Source: an uncultured Verrucomicrobiae bacterium
GTDB lineage: Bacteria > Verrucomicrobiota > Verrucomicrobiia > Limisphaerales > AAA164-E04
Length of the DNA: 64,000 nucleotides
NCBI GenBank assembly: GCA_951813855.1
Contig: OX638380.1
Span: 1,008,876-1,072,875, forward strand
Direction: 5' to 3'
Position 1 is the stretch's first letter, and every line of letters begins with the position of its first letter. The notes beneath the pieces were generated by a model. That model searched no databases. It was not told where the DNA came from and saw nothing but the letters and a program-made list of their open reading frames with translations. Positions 9,401 through 18,226 of the stretch are shown one piece after another. A program made the position numbers and the translations under genes.

Positions 9401-11104
9401 TCACTCCTGGTGTACGATCTTGGCCGGTTCCATGCGGGAACGGGCCAAGAACACGGGATTCTGGAAAAAAAGCACGCGCGTCCCTCGAATCGGATAGTGG
9501 CCTTCACGCATGATCAGGCACTCGCCGCCCGGTTCTTCGCCGCCGTCCACCGCGATCGGTTTCAGGCGCCGGGCTTCGTCCGGGGTTAACAAAGGCCGCG
9601 ACACTTCGTCCATCGAGGACGAACGGCTATCCTTGAGCGACCATTCCCGGCCGGAGGTCGAGATTTTCTCGCGCACCACCGTTTGATTCCCCAATTCCTT
9701 GCTCAGATAGTCGGCGGTCACGTTGGTGTTGGGCGCGAACGCGATCCGAATCGAGCAATTGCCCAAGATGCCGTTTTCCCGGCCGTAATGCTTGATGATC
9801 TGGTCCAAGTCCTGGACGATCAGGTGGGCCCGGACGCCATACCCGGCGATAAAGGCCAGGGACGATTCGAACGCAGGCAGGTTTTTCATGGCGGCGAACT
9901 CGTCCAACATCAGCACCAGGCTATGCCGCCGGCGGCGTTGGGCCCGCCCCCCTTCGAAGGTCATGCCGTGAACGAGCCGGTTCAACAACTGGGTGATGAA
10001 AATCCGGCACAGGGAACTCAACCGGTCCAGGTCGTTGGGCTGGACGACAAAGTACATGGTCATCGGGGCCGGACCGTCGACCAGCTCGTCCAGGGAAAAA
10101 TCGCTCTCGGCCGTGTTCTGCCGAATCAAGGGATCGGCAAAGAGTTCGAACGTCTTGTGCAGCGTGGAAATGATGCTGCCCCGTTCCTTTTCGGGCGTAT
10201 GGCGCAACGAAGCCAAATGTTTCCGGGCCTCGGCATGTTCGCAATCTTCGACAAGTTGTTCCAGCGTCTCTTCCTGATCCCGTTCCGGATCGGTCAACAG
10301 GGAACCGACGGCATGCAGCGTGCGTTCCCGATCCGGGTCCTCCAAGGTATAGATGATCAATCCGGTCAACGCCTCCCTCGCCTTGTCTTCCCAATGAGAA
10401 TCCCGAGCTTTCTTGCCCGAATCGGTCAGGATCGTCGCCAGGTTCTGGATGTCCTTGATCGCCGTCGGCGAACCCCAAACGATCTCGTCCAGCGGGTTAT
10501 AACGATGCGATTCGGCTCCGGCCGGTTCCAGCTTGACGATCCGGTTGCCCGCCTTCTCCCGCCACCTCGAAGACAAGGCGTAATTTTCTCCCTTGATATC
10601 GAACACGAAGAAACTCTTGTCCTCGTTGGTCAGCAAGGTCGGCAAAATGATCGACACCCCCTTGCCCGACCGCGTCGGAGCGAACGTCAACAGATGGGTT
10701 TCTCCGTCGTCCCGAAGATGATAAAGCCGGTTGCGGCGGCGATAGCCCCCGACGTAGAGTCCGGCTCCCAACAGGCCCGCCCGGCATATTTCCGGCCATC
10801 CGGCCCAGCGGGCGGAACCGTGCAGATCCGGCACGGCCCGCCCCGAACCCCGGTACACCAAGGCGCCCAGGCTGCAACACGAACCGGCGAACAGGCTGCC
10901 TAACCAAAACAGGCGCAACGGGAAATTGCCGGGCCGCTCGAATTGCGTCAGCGCCTGGAGATGAAGCGTCATCGAATAGGCGCCCTGCCATCGCAGCCGG
11001 GTCGCCGCATAGGAAACCAGAAAACCCAGCGTCAGGCAGACGACGGTCAAAATAGCCGCCGTTTTCAATCGCCGGGGCAACGGCAGGCGCGCGGTGACTC
11101 CCAT
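9401..11104 (-). CDS. traG: TraG/VirD4-type coupling protein
   Basis: A 567-residue inner-membrane ATPase that links the relaxosome to the secretion channel. The start at 11104 (MGVTARLPLPRRL) is chosen because it overlaps the primase stop as TAATG; a longer frame upstream reads through the primase gene. Two N-terminal membrane segments (about 15-33 and 62-83) are followed by a Walker A box APTRSGKGVS (142-151) and a Walker B box LVLMLDEFAAM about 240 residues later. Length and order match TraG of RP4-like systems. The gene ends flush against the PAP2 start. Confidence 0.93.
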   Translation of the reverse strand: MGVTARLPLPRRLKTAAILTVVCLTLGFLVSYAATRLRWQGAYSMTLHLQALTQFERPGNFPLRLFWLGSLFAGSCCSLGALVYRGSGRAVPDLHGSARWAGWPEICRAGLLGAGLYVGGYRRRNRLYHLRDDGETHLLTFAPTRSGKGVSIILPTLLTNEDKSFFVFDIKGENYALSSRWREKAGNRIVKLEPAGAESHRYNPLDEIVWGSPTAIKDIQNLATILTDSGKKARDSHWEDKAREALTGLIIYTLEDPDRERTLHAVGSLLTDPERDQEETLEQLVEDCEHAEARKHLASLRHTPEKERGSIISTLHKTFELFADPLIRQNTAESDFSLDELVDGPAPMTMYFVVQPNDLDRLSSLCRIFITQLLNRLVHGMTFEGGRAQRRRRHSLVLMLDEFAAMKNLPAFESSLAFIAGYGVRAHLIVQDLDQIIKHYGRENGILGNCSIRIAFAPNTNVTADYLSKELGNQTVVREKISTSGREWSLKDSRSSSMDEVSRPLLTPDEARRLKPIAVDGGEEPGGECLIMREGHYPIRGTRVLFFQNPVFLARSRMEPAKIVHQE

Positions 11105-13392
11105 TATCTGCCTTCCGTTTCCTTGCCTCGCGCCGGGGTCGCTTCCTCCCGGGTTCGGGCCAACGCCGGACGCAAGATCCGAACGACCTCGTCCTTCCCC
11201 CGGGCCTGAGCCAGATCGTTGAAATCGCTGCGTCCCCGGTCCTCCGGGCCGAACGGCGGCGAAGCCACGACCGCTCCCCACCGCTCGGCCGTCTCTTGCG
11301 CCTTGCGCAAGCCGACGTTGCCTTGGCTCGATTCGTGATCGTTATCGGCGGCGATGACCAAGGAAGCTTGCGGATACCGCTCGGCCAAGACCTGCGCCAC
11401 CGGTTCCAGATTGCCGGCATGCAAGGCGGCGACCACCGGCACGTCGAGCGCCTCGCGAAGCGTCGCCGCCGTGGCGACGCCTTCGGCGATGACGATCGCC
11501 CGACTCGACGGAAGCGGTCCGAAAGGCACGAAGTGGCCGGTGATTTCGCTGTCGCGCAAAAACCGCTTTTTGCCCTCGGCGGAAATCGTCTGCAGACTGC
11601 GGCAACGGCCTCGGGCGTCGCAAATGCCGATCAGCAAATTGCCCTGCGCATCCACTTTCATGCCGTCATGGGGACGAATTCCCTTGGCTCGCAAATAGGG
11701 ATGATCGGCTCCGGCGGGCCGGACGCCTTCGGCGGCCAATATCGTACGAGCCCGTTTCGCGGCTTGCCGCTGCCGGTCCCGGCGCTCGGCTGACCGGCGT
11801 TCCTCCCGGTTGCGGTTGACGGTGCGCATGCGGCGCCACTGGCGGGAACTCAATTCCCGGGCCGAGCCTTGCCATTTGACCCGTTCGCCGCGGCGATGGT
11901 TGAAGATCAACGCGCTGGGCACGCCTTCCTCGAACCCGACGTAGGTCACGGACCTCTCCCCCGGCGCGTCGTCTTGCTCGCGCAAGCGGTGAAACCTCCC
12001 GTCCAGAGTCAACGTCGCCGGGATTTCGGCGGCTCCGGCGTCCTGCAAGGCTTGGGCCAACGACCGTTGCGCCTCGGCGTTCCAAGCCCGTTCGGAGGGT
12101 TCCTGGGGCACATACTTGACGAACGCTTCCTGGAAATCGGCCGCATAGGTATGCCACGCCTTGAAATCCGGATCCCACAGCAACGGCATGCCGAGCTTGC
12201 CGGCGACGGCCTTGGCCTCGTCCTTCTCCTCGAAGGGAATTTGCAGATAGACGCGTTCGCCCCGTTCGGCCAACGATTCCATCAGGGAATCTTCCGGCAG
12301 CAAGCGGGTCAACCGGCCGGGATTGCGTTCCGGACTCAGTCCCAGCAGTTCCCAGGTGCCGGCCGTCCGGTTCCATTCCAGGTCGACCTTCGCTTCGTCG
12401 GCGTCGCGCAACGCCTGCCGCTTTTCGGAATAAGGTAACTCGACGGCCGTCCGGCCTTGGGTTTTGCCTTGGACCCGGCTCGGAGGATCGACCGTTCGCA
12501 GCCGCTCCAATTCCTTCCCCTCCATCACGTAATCCCTCGCTTCCCAGGCCTGCACGAACACTTTCAGAACTTCTTGAGGCTGTTCGACGAAATGGCTCCG
12601 GAGGTGTTTGTTCCACGAGCTCAGATAGGACAAGCTGTTTTCCCGGTCCTTTCCGGTGCCCATTTCCAGGCACATCGCCATCGACGCGATCTCGGCCACC
12701 AGTTCCTCGCGGGCGTAGGAAATCGACTCCGTATCGCCCACCTCCCGGGCCAGGCGCTTCGGATGCGACGTCCAATGCGCCATCTCGTGGGTCAGCGAAC
12801 CCAGAAAATCCTCTTCCGAACGGAAACTGTTCCGGAGCGGCATCCCGATGACGTCCCGGCTCTTGTGATAGAACGGCGTGGTCCCGGAGCGGACGAGTTT
12901 CGCGTTGGTGAGTTGCAATAACTTTTCCGGCCGGTCCGTCCAGTTCAACGCCTGGAATTTCGCCAACCGGTCGCGATCGAGTCCGTCGACTTGAGCCACG
13001 TTGAACAACGAAAAATACTGGATCCGGGGCCGGTCCAGCTTGATCTTCCGCCATTCCGGTTTCCCCGTTTCGGGATGTTTGACCCGCACCCGTTTTTCGT
13101 CCGTCCAAAAGACGACGGATACGGCCTTTTCCCCCCGGCGCACTACGGCTCCCGCCTTGCGGGCCTGATTCCAGGTCAACCATCGCTGATCGGTATAACC
13201 CTGGGTCTTGGCGGCCAACCACAACCGGCAGGCGTTGACGCCGCGATAACTCCGGCCGGTGATCGCGTTGCCGGGGATGGACGGCAAGCCACCGGCTTGC
13301 CGATCGTAACCCGGCCGCCAAGGCGGTCGCCCCTCGTCCATCAGGGCGACGAATTGCCGCGCCGTGGATTCGACGTATTGCCGATAGTTCAT
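11104..13392 (-). CDS. ArdC-like antirestriction / zincin / TraC-type primase fusion
   Basis: A 762-residue multidomain protein. Residues 1-130 match the N-terminal ssDNA-binding domain of ArdC-type antirestriction proteins (GRPPWRPGY, GVNACRLWLA, RRGEKAVSVVFW). Residues about 190-245 form a zinc metallopeptidase-like domain with HEMAHWTSH (202-210) and a downstream Glu (AREELVAEIASM). Residues about 380-430 resemble DUF5710 (RVYLQIPFEEKDEAKAVAGK). The C-terminal third (about 560-745) is a TraC/Toprim primase domain with an AEGVATAATLREAL glutamate motif and an acidic AADNDHES motif. ArdC binds ssDNA and shields incoming DNA; Toprim primases start second-strand synthesis in the recipient. This single protein therefore likely travels with, or acts on, the transferred strand. 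It overlaps traG (TAATG) and the 54-aa gene upstream (ATGA). Confidence 0.88.
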   Translation of the reverse strand: MNYRQYVESTARQFVALMDEGRPPWRPGYDRQAGGLPSIPGNAITGRSYRGVNACRLWLAAKTQGYTDQRWLTWNQARKAGAVVRRGEKAVSVVFWTDEKRVRVKHPETGKPEWRKIKLDRPRIQYFSLFNVAQVDGLDRDRLAKFQALNWTDRPEKLLQLTNAKLVRSGTTPFYHKSRDVIGMPLRNSFRSEEDFLGSLTHEMAHWTSHPKRLAREVGDTESISYAREELVAEIASMAMCLEMGTGKDRENSLSYLSSWNKHLRSHFVEQPQEVLKVFVQAWEARDYVMEGKELERLRTVDPPSRVQGKTQGRTAVELPYSEKRQALRDADEAKVDLEWNRTAGTWELLGLSPERNPGRLTRLLPEDSLMESLAERGERVYLQIPFEEKDEAKAVAGKLGMPLLWDPDFKAWHTYAADFQEAFVKYVPQEPSERAWNAEAQRSLAQALQDAGAAEIPATLTLDGRFHRLREQDDAPGERSVTYVGFEEGVPSALIFNHRRGERVKWQGSARELSSRQWRRMRTVNRNREERRSAERRDRQRQAAKRARTILAAEGVRPAGADHPYLRAKGIRPHDGMKVDAQGNLLIGICDARGRCRSLQTISAEGKKRFLRDSEITGHFVPFGPLPSSRAIVIAEGVATAATLREALDVPVVAALHAGNLEPVAQVLAERYPQASLVIAADNDHESSQGNVGLRKAQETAERWGAVVASPPFGPEDRGRSDFNDLAQARGKDEVVRILRPALARTREEATPARGKETEGR

Positions 13393-13553
13393 GACGCATG
13401 CTCTTCGAGTTCCTCCACCGGCGAAAGCTCGGCGAGCATGGCATCGGCGAGTTCCGGATCGACCGCGACCGGTTCCCCGGTCACGAACGATTCCTCGAGC
13501 GGGTCGCGGGGAACGAAGTCCCCGTTGAGCAATGGTTTTCCGGGCGTTTTCAT
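13389..13553 (-). CDS. Small acidic protein between trbI and the ardC/primase gene
   Basis: A 54-residue, strongly acidic protein (starts MKTPGKPLLNGDFVPRDPLE; C-terminal half rich in Glu/Asp/Ala/Leu). Its ATG overlaps the trbI stop and its stop overlaps the primase start, both ATGA, so it is embedded by translational coupling in the operon. That placement is the main evidence that it is real. No family is recognised. An acidic DNA-mimic or a chaperone for its basic neighbours are possibilities without direct support. Confidence 0.55.
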   Translation of the reverse strand: MKTPGKPLLNGDFVPRDPLEESFVTGEPVAVDPELADAMLAELSPVEELEEHAS

Positions 13554-14932
13554 GGGCGGTAAATTCCTTGGGTCGGATCGAAGTACACGGGGCTCTCCGG
13601 CGCCGCCGGAGGCGGCAACCGCCGGGGATACGGGCGTTCGAAAGTCAGATCTTTCACGACCATGACGGCGAGTTTCTTGCCGGGGCGCACGACGATGGTC
13701 GGCTGAATATCCACCGATTGCTGCAATTGCCGGTTGAGCGCCCGTCCCGTATTCAGAGCCAGTTCTTGCCCCAGGGTCTGTTGAATCGACGGCTGGGCGT
13801 AGCCCGGCAAGGCGGCGGCGGCTTCCGGAACCCGCTCCCGCGGCTGAACGGCCAGAGAAACCCCGGCGCTCACGGCCGAAAGCAAGACGACCGAACTGTA
13901 GATCCGCCCGTAATGGCGCCGCACCCGGTCCTTGACGCCGGCGTAACCTTCGGTGTCGATGCCTTCCATCTCCTCCAGGCTCAAGCTGTCGCCGTTGGGA
14001 AACAGCAGCCGGGACCAAAAAACGCCGACTCGAGTATCGCCGTATTGCTGATTGTCCTCGTAGCGGCCCAACAACCGGGAACCCTGAGGGATCAGCAAAT
14101 AGTCCCCGCTCAACGTATCGTAGACCGAGGTGTTGACCTGAGCGATAATCCGTCCGGGAAGATCGGAATTGATGCCGGTCAACAGGGTCGCGTTAATGAC
14201 CGAACCAGCCTTGACTTCCAAAGGCGCCGGCGGCGACTGCACCGCGAAGGGGTGTATCGCCAGGCCGTCCTCGACCCGATCGCGATAGGCCGCCAGGGCC
14301 TCGCCGGGTTCTTCGGCCGCCAGAGGCGGACGTTCCGGCGAATCCTGCGGTTCGGGCCGGGCAGCCGCGAGGCGGTCCGATTCCACGGCCACCCTCAGCG
14401 GCGCCGCGGCGAATCCCGGACGGCCGGCCGGCGTATAATCCGAAAACCAGGACGGGCCGGCCGCATCGCGGCGCCGTTCGGCCGTCGCGGCCGGCGCCGC
14501 GCGGTAGCCAGGGAATTGCTCCATCAACAACTCCGGTTCGGAAACGGATTCCGGAACGGGCGGCCTCGGCGGCGGTTCGAAGCCGATGGCCGGCACCGGC
14601 GCCGGCTCGGGGACGGGTTCGGACTCCGGTTCGGGTTCCGGCTCGGGCGGGATTTTTCCCAACGGCAAGTCGGCGACCAAGGCGTCGACGACTCTCTCGT
14701 TGGATTCGGGCACCCGGTCTTCCAGGCGTTCCGGATTAGCGGCTTGAGCCGCTCGTTTCTGGCTGCGGGCGACGATCCCGATCACGGCCACCACGCACAC
14801 GGCCGACACCAACAGCGCCGCAAACAACAACGGTTTCCGATTGAGCGGACGAACGCCTCGGGCCGGATCGATTTCCGGATCGAGATAGTCTTGCGACCCG
14901 AGCTTAGCGCAACGTTTCTGGAACCAATTCAT
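13550..14932 (-). CDS. trbI: TrbI/VirB10 outer-membrane core component
   Basis: A 460-residue protein with a short cytoplasmic N-terminus, one membrane helix (about 35-55), a long Pro/Glu-rich periplasmic spacer (PEPEPEPES, PPPRPPVPE) and a C-terminal TrbI/VirB10 beta-domain containing VKAGSVINATLLTGINSDLP, LSGDYLLIPQGSRLLG and a distal hydrophobic segment (RIYSSVVLLSAVSAGVSLAV) corresponding to the antenna region. VirB10 proteins span both membranes and sense ATPase activity. Its first 29 bases overlap the trbH end, and its stop overlaps the 54-aa gene. Confidence 0.92.
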   Translation of the reverse strand: MNWFQKRCAKLGSQDYLDPEIDPARGVRPLNRKPLLFAALLVSAVCVVAVIGIVARSQKRAAQAANPERLEDRVPESNERVVDALVADLPLGKIPPEPEPEPESEPVPEPAPVPAIGFEPPPRPPVPESVSEPELLMEQFPGYRAAPAATAERRRDAAGPSWFSDYTPAGRPGFAAAPLRVAVESDRLAAARPEPQDSPERPPLAAEEPGEALAAYRDRVEDGLAIHPFAVQSPPAPLEVKAGSVINATLLTGINSDLPGRIIAQVNTSVYDTLSGDYLLIPQGSRLLGRYEDNQQYGDTRVGVFWSRLLFPNGDSLSLEEMEGIDTEGYAGVKDRVRRHYGRIYSSVVLLSAVSAGVSLAVQPRERVPEAAAALPGYAQPSIQQTLGQELALNTGRALNRQLQQSVDIQPTIVVRPGKKLAVMVVKDLTFERPYPRRLPPPAAPESPVYFDPTQGIYRP

Positions 14933-15329
14933 GACGATCGAGAGGTTTGAGCAACAGGCTTGGCGCCGAAGCCGGATGGACCAGGCCGGCGCCGTCCACC
15001 CGGAACAATTGACTTAGCGTGAAATAGGGCGAATCCAGGCGGACCAGGATTTTTTCCGCCACCGGCACGGCGCTCACGACGAGTCCGGGAGAGCCGTCCG
15101 CCGCCGCCGGGCTCAGTTCCCAGCCCCGGGCGGTCAGGACGTCGAACACGGCGCGGTCCAACGGTTCTTCGACGCGCAGCGTCGCCGGTTCGGGATAGGC
15201 GCGGAGTTCGACGGCGAGGCGCTCCGCCAACTGAACCGCTACCTGCGGCGAAGGCCGGAACGAAGCCGTCTTGGGAGCCGCGCAGCCGCCCAGCGCCCCG
15301 GCCAGGCAAATCGCCAAGACCGGTTTCAT
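14904..15329 (-). CDS. trbH: TrbH-like lipoprotein
   Basis: A 141-residue lipoprotein: MKPVLAICLAGALGGCAAPK is a classic signal with lipobox (GGCA). The mature part is small and contains an Arg/Glu-rich first half and a C-terminal VRLDSPYFTLSQLF stretch. By position between trbG and trbI and by its lipobox it corresponds to TrbH of RP4/Ti-type systems (VirB7-like role, anchoring the core complex at the outer membrane). Its ATG overlaps the trbG stop (ATGA). Similarity to TrbH is mostly positional, hence moderate confidence in the name. Confidence 0.7.
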   Translation of the reverse strand: MKPVLAICLAGALGGCAAPKTASFRPSPQVAVQLAERLAVELRAYPEPATLRVEEPLDRAVFDVLTARGWELSPAAADGSPGLVVSAVPVAEKILVRLDSPYFTLSQLFRVDGAGLVHPASAPSLLLKPLDRHELVPETLR

Positions 15330-16409
15330 CGGCGGCTGATCGTGATCCGCCATTGCCGCCGCCCCACTCCGGAAATCAATACGGCCTCGTCGAACAACCG
15401 GTCCACGACGAAGCGGTCTCCCAAGAGCCGGTAGTTGACCAATTCCAGCCGCTTGCGGTCGAGCAGCATGACCACCGGAGCCTGTTCCACCTGCATCCGT
15501 GCCGGCATGACGATGTAGGTCCGCGAACCGTCGTTGAAGACATGCAACGGACGCCACGGAATGCGGGAAGAACCCTGAATGCGATAACCGAAATCCAACC
15601 GGTCGGGGGGCAACGCCGTCGTCCCCCGGTCGCCTTCCCGGCGAACTTGCGCCTGCCATTGTCCTTCCAACCGTTGCAAGCGACTCGCGAGCGCTTCGAG
15701 GCGCGGCGACGATTCCGGCAACGGCTCGCCCGGTTCGGTTCGCCCGGCGGCCGCTTCGGCCTCGGGATAACGGAACCCGACCGCCGCCAGGTGATGAACG
15801 GAAGAAGAGACCAACTGCAAGCAATAGGTCCGCCGGTCGGTCGTGATCAGCAACCCGGACGTCAGATTGTTCTCGGCGACTTTCACCGCCAGCAACGGCG
15901 TGGCGTTCGGGCCCGAACCGGCCCGCGAATTTTCCACGCTCCACCGGTGCGAGTCGCCCAGAAAAATATCCCGGATCGTCTCCCCGGCCTGCAATCGGAT
16001 CTGGGTCAGTTGCAGGGGTTTGACGACCACGATCGGCGTTCCGGCATCCAACTCGTACCGCGCCCGCCCCTCGGCGTCGACTTCCGGCGGCGGCCGTTGC
16101 GACTGCCACCGGCGCACCCGCCGGAGCGCCTCTTCCCCGGCTTCGCCCCGAGCCAGTTCCAGATACAGTTCGTCGGGCAACGGTTTCAGATAGCCGCCGA
16201 CCGGCGTCAGATCCAATAATTCCCGAACCGGCTCCAGTCCGGCCGGAACCGCGGCCGACAACGCTTCCCAAGCGGCCGGATCCTCCGCATCGATTTCCGC
16301 CAGCACGGCCTCCAACGCCTCGAGGTCCCAAGGCCGACGGCTCTTGAGCGATCCCGAACGGCGCCGCCCCGAACAGGCTTACCAATCCCCAGAAAAAATA
16401 ACGCATCAT
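15326..16409 (-). CDS. trbG: TrbG/VirB9 channel protein, 5' end in another frame
   Basis: The body (15326 to about 16340) is a TrbG/VirB9 protein: DAGTPIVVVKPLQLTQIRLQ, a central TSGLLITTDRRTYCLQLVS and a C-terminal TYIVMPARMQVEQAPVV. It has no ATG or GTG start; only a TTG at 16315 would open it, giving no signal peptide. In the next frame, from ATG 16409, lies MMRYFFWGLVSLFGAAPFGI, an obvious signal peptide for a periplasmic VirB9 protein. Removing one base from the CCC run at 16327-16329 joins the two as an uninterrupted protein of about 360 residues. The gene is therefore either disrupted or carries a one-base sequence error; every other transfer gene is intact. TrbF starts 8 bases upstream. 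Confidence 0.85.
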
Positions 16410-16417
16410 CTTGTTCC

Positions 16418-17080
16418 TTAATGGCGAACGACTTTCTGCCGGGTCCAGTCCACGGACCGGACGTAAATCCCCAAGGGATTGGCGAGCAACGTTTCCCGGG
16501 AAGAGTGACGGACGGTGTAGATTTCCAGGGTCGCCTTCCATTCTTCGCTGCGCAACTCTTCGCCGATCGCCGAGCGCACGATTTCGCGCCATTCGACCTG
16601 CCAGCTTTTGTCGGTGATCGGCAAGGGTTCCCCGATGATCTCGACCGAAACGTTCTCCCTGGAGGCGCGTTTCCAGTTGTCTTGGCAGAAATTCGAGACG
16701 AACAGAAAGGCCTGATCCCGGCGTTGGAGCGAGGCGAAGACTTTCTGGACGGCCATTTTCTGCGCCGCTCCGTCGGTCCAGACCGAGCGGACCAGTTGGA
16801 TCCACTGAGCCAGGTGCGATTTGTAGTAAGCGGGTTTCATCTCCACCCCGGCTACCAGTATCGACGACTGCCGGACCGCGCCGGCGGGTTCGAGCTCGAT
16901 CAAGTAGGGCACGTATTGATGGCGGTGCGCCAAGGTCACGGCTCCGATCACCGCGATGCCGGCGACCACGAGCGAGGCGATGCCGGTCAGCTGCCAGCGA
17001 CGGACCTGGGCGATCAACGAACCGTAGCGTTCCATCCATTCCCGCCGTCCGGTCAAATAGGGATTTTCCGATTCTTTCAT
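16418..17080 (-). CDS. trbF: TrbF/VirB8 inner-membrane assembly factor
   Basis: A 220-residue protein beginning MKESENPYLTGRREWMERYG, with one membrane helix (about 31-50) and a periplasmic NTF2-like VirB8 domain including VPYLIELEPAGAV, a FVSNFCQDNWKRAS stretch and a C-terminal ETLLANPLGIYV, the typical NPxG(I/L)YV box of VirB8/TrbF proteins. It nucleates assembly of the core and pilus in type IV secretion. Its ATG overlaps the trbL stop. Confidence 0.92.
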   Translation of the reverse strand: MKESENPYLTGRREWMERYGSLIAQVRRWQLTGIASLVVAGIAVIGAVTLAHRHQYVPYLIELEPAGAVRQSSILVAGVEMKPAYYKSHLAQWIQLVRSVWTDGAAQKMAVQKVFASLQRRDQAFLFVSNFCQDNWKRASRENVSVEIIGEPLPITDKSWQVEWREIVRSAIGEELRSEEWKATLEIYTVRHSSRETLLANPLGIYVRSVDWTRQKVVRH

Positions 17081-18219
17081 GACGGGTCGCTCAACTTTTC
17101 GTCCAATTTTCTCATCTCGGCTTCCATGCGGGCGCTCACCCGCTGTCCCAGGGCCGTATCCGTTCGGTCCGAACGGCCGGCGTGCCGGTTCAAATCGTCC
17201 CGTACCGCGCTGCCCAGATTGCGCGCCGCGCCCAGCACCACCGAACCTCCCTGCTGCCTTCCCTGAACCGAGGCGAGCCGCACGGCCGAAGGCACGGCGA
17301 CGGCCGCTCCGGCCGCCGCGCGGTACACCGCTTCTCCCGCCATCCGAACCGAACCGGTCACCGGTTCGGTAGCGCTGCGAAAGGAAGCGCCGGACAACAT
17401 GTCGGCGAAAGCGGCCGGCAAGGTTTTGATCAACAAGGCGAAGATCAACAACGAGATCAAACCCTTGGAAATCGATACGATGTCCTCGCCCTTCAAATCG
17501 TCGACCCAGCCGCCGATCAGCACGACGCCCAACTTGCCGACCAGGATGGTCAGGAAGAGCTTGATCCCCGTAACGATCGCGAAATGCAGGTATTTCCAGG
17601 CGTAATCCTTGGTCCACTCCGAACCGGCCAACCCCAGGATCACCGTGCCGGCCCCCAGGATCAGATAGGCCTCGGCATAGACCATGATCAGGACAAAAGA
17701 GATATAGGCGAACAGAACCAAGATCAGGACGATGGCCAGCCCGATGAATAACGACAGACCGATACCGTCGAAAAAGCCCATCCCCTCGTGCATCTCGACG
17801 ATCGTCTCGAAACACAACTCCAGCAAAAACCGGTTGCTCAACGCCGGGTCGCCGTGAGCCGAGTCGGCCAACCGCACGAAACTCGAGATGATCGCCTCGG
17901 CCCAATCGCTGCCGTGGCGCAACAACGCCAGCCCGAAACCGTAGAAGAACACTTTACGCACGACGTTGGTCACCCAAGTCTCCAGCGTGCCCTGCTGCAA
18001 GGCCAGCCGAATCGCCATCCAGGCGAAATCCACCCCCACCAATCCCATGAAACAACGAATCAGAAACGGCCGCAGATTATTCTCCCACTGATCCGAAACC
18101 GCCGCCAGATCGTCGATGAAGTTGATGTCGCCGGGCGGCGCGATCTGAGCCGTGAGCGGTACGACCGACACCCCCGGCAGCAATCCCAACCACAATAAAC
18201 CTGTCCCGGTAATCCTCAT
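17077..18219 (-). CDS. trbL: TrbL/VirB6 polytopic channel protein
   Basis: A 380-residue inner-membrane protein with a signal-like N-terminus and about five to six strongly hydrophobic helices between residues 60 and 265 (for example MGFFDGIGLSLFIGLAIVLI and FVLIMVYAEAYLILGAGTVI), then a charged soluble tail. FGGS-type Gly/Ala-rich helices and a GSEWTKDYAWKYL amphipathic segment are usual in TrbL. VirB6-type proteins form the inner-membrane passage for DNA. It lies 7 bases after the second trbJ-like gene and overlaps trbF. Confidence 0.9.
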   Translation of the reverse strand: MRITGTGLLWLGLLPGVSVVPLTAQIAPPGDINFIDDLAAVSDQWENNLRPFLIRCFMGLVGVDFAWMAIRLALQQGTLETWVTNVVRKVFFYGFGLALLRHGSDWAEAIISSFVRLADSAHGDPALSNRFLLELCFETIVEMHEGMGFFDGIGLSLFIGLAIVLILVLFAYISFVLIMVYAEAYLILGAGTVILGLAGSEWTKDYAWKYLHFAIVTGIKLFLTILVGKLGVVLIGGWVDDLKGEDIVSISKGLISLLIFALLIKTLPAAFADMLSGASFRSATEPVTGSVRMAGEAVYRAAAGAAVAVPSAVRLASVQGRQQGGSVVLGAARNLGSAVRDDLNRHAGRSDRTDTALGQRVSARMEAEMRKLDEKLSDPS

Positions 18220-18226
18220 CGGCGAG

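Noticed and set aside
9683..10903. Long plus-strand frame opposite traG, and similar plus-strand frames opposite trbI, trbE and the primase
   Set aside because: Mirror frames of strongly coding GC-rich genes; no domains and no plausible starts.
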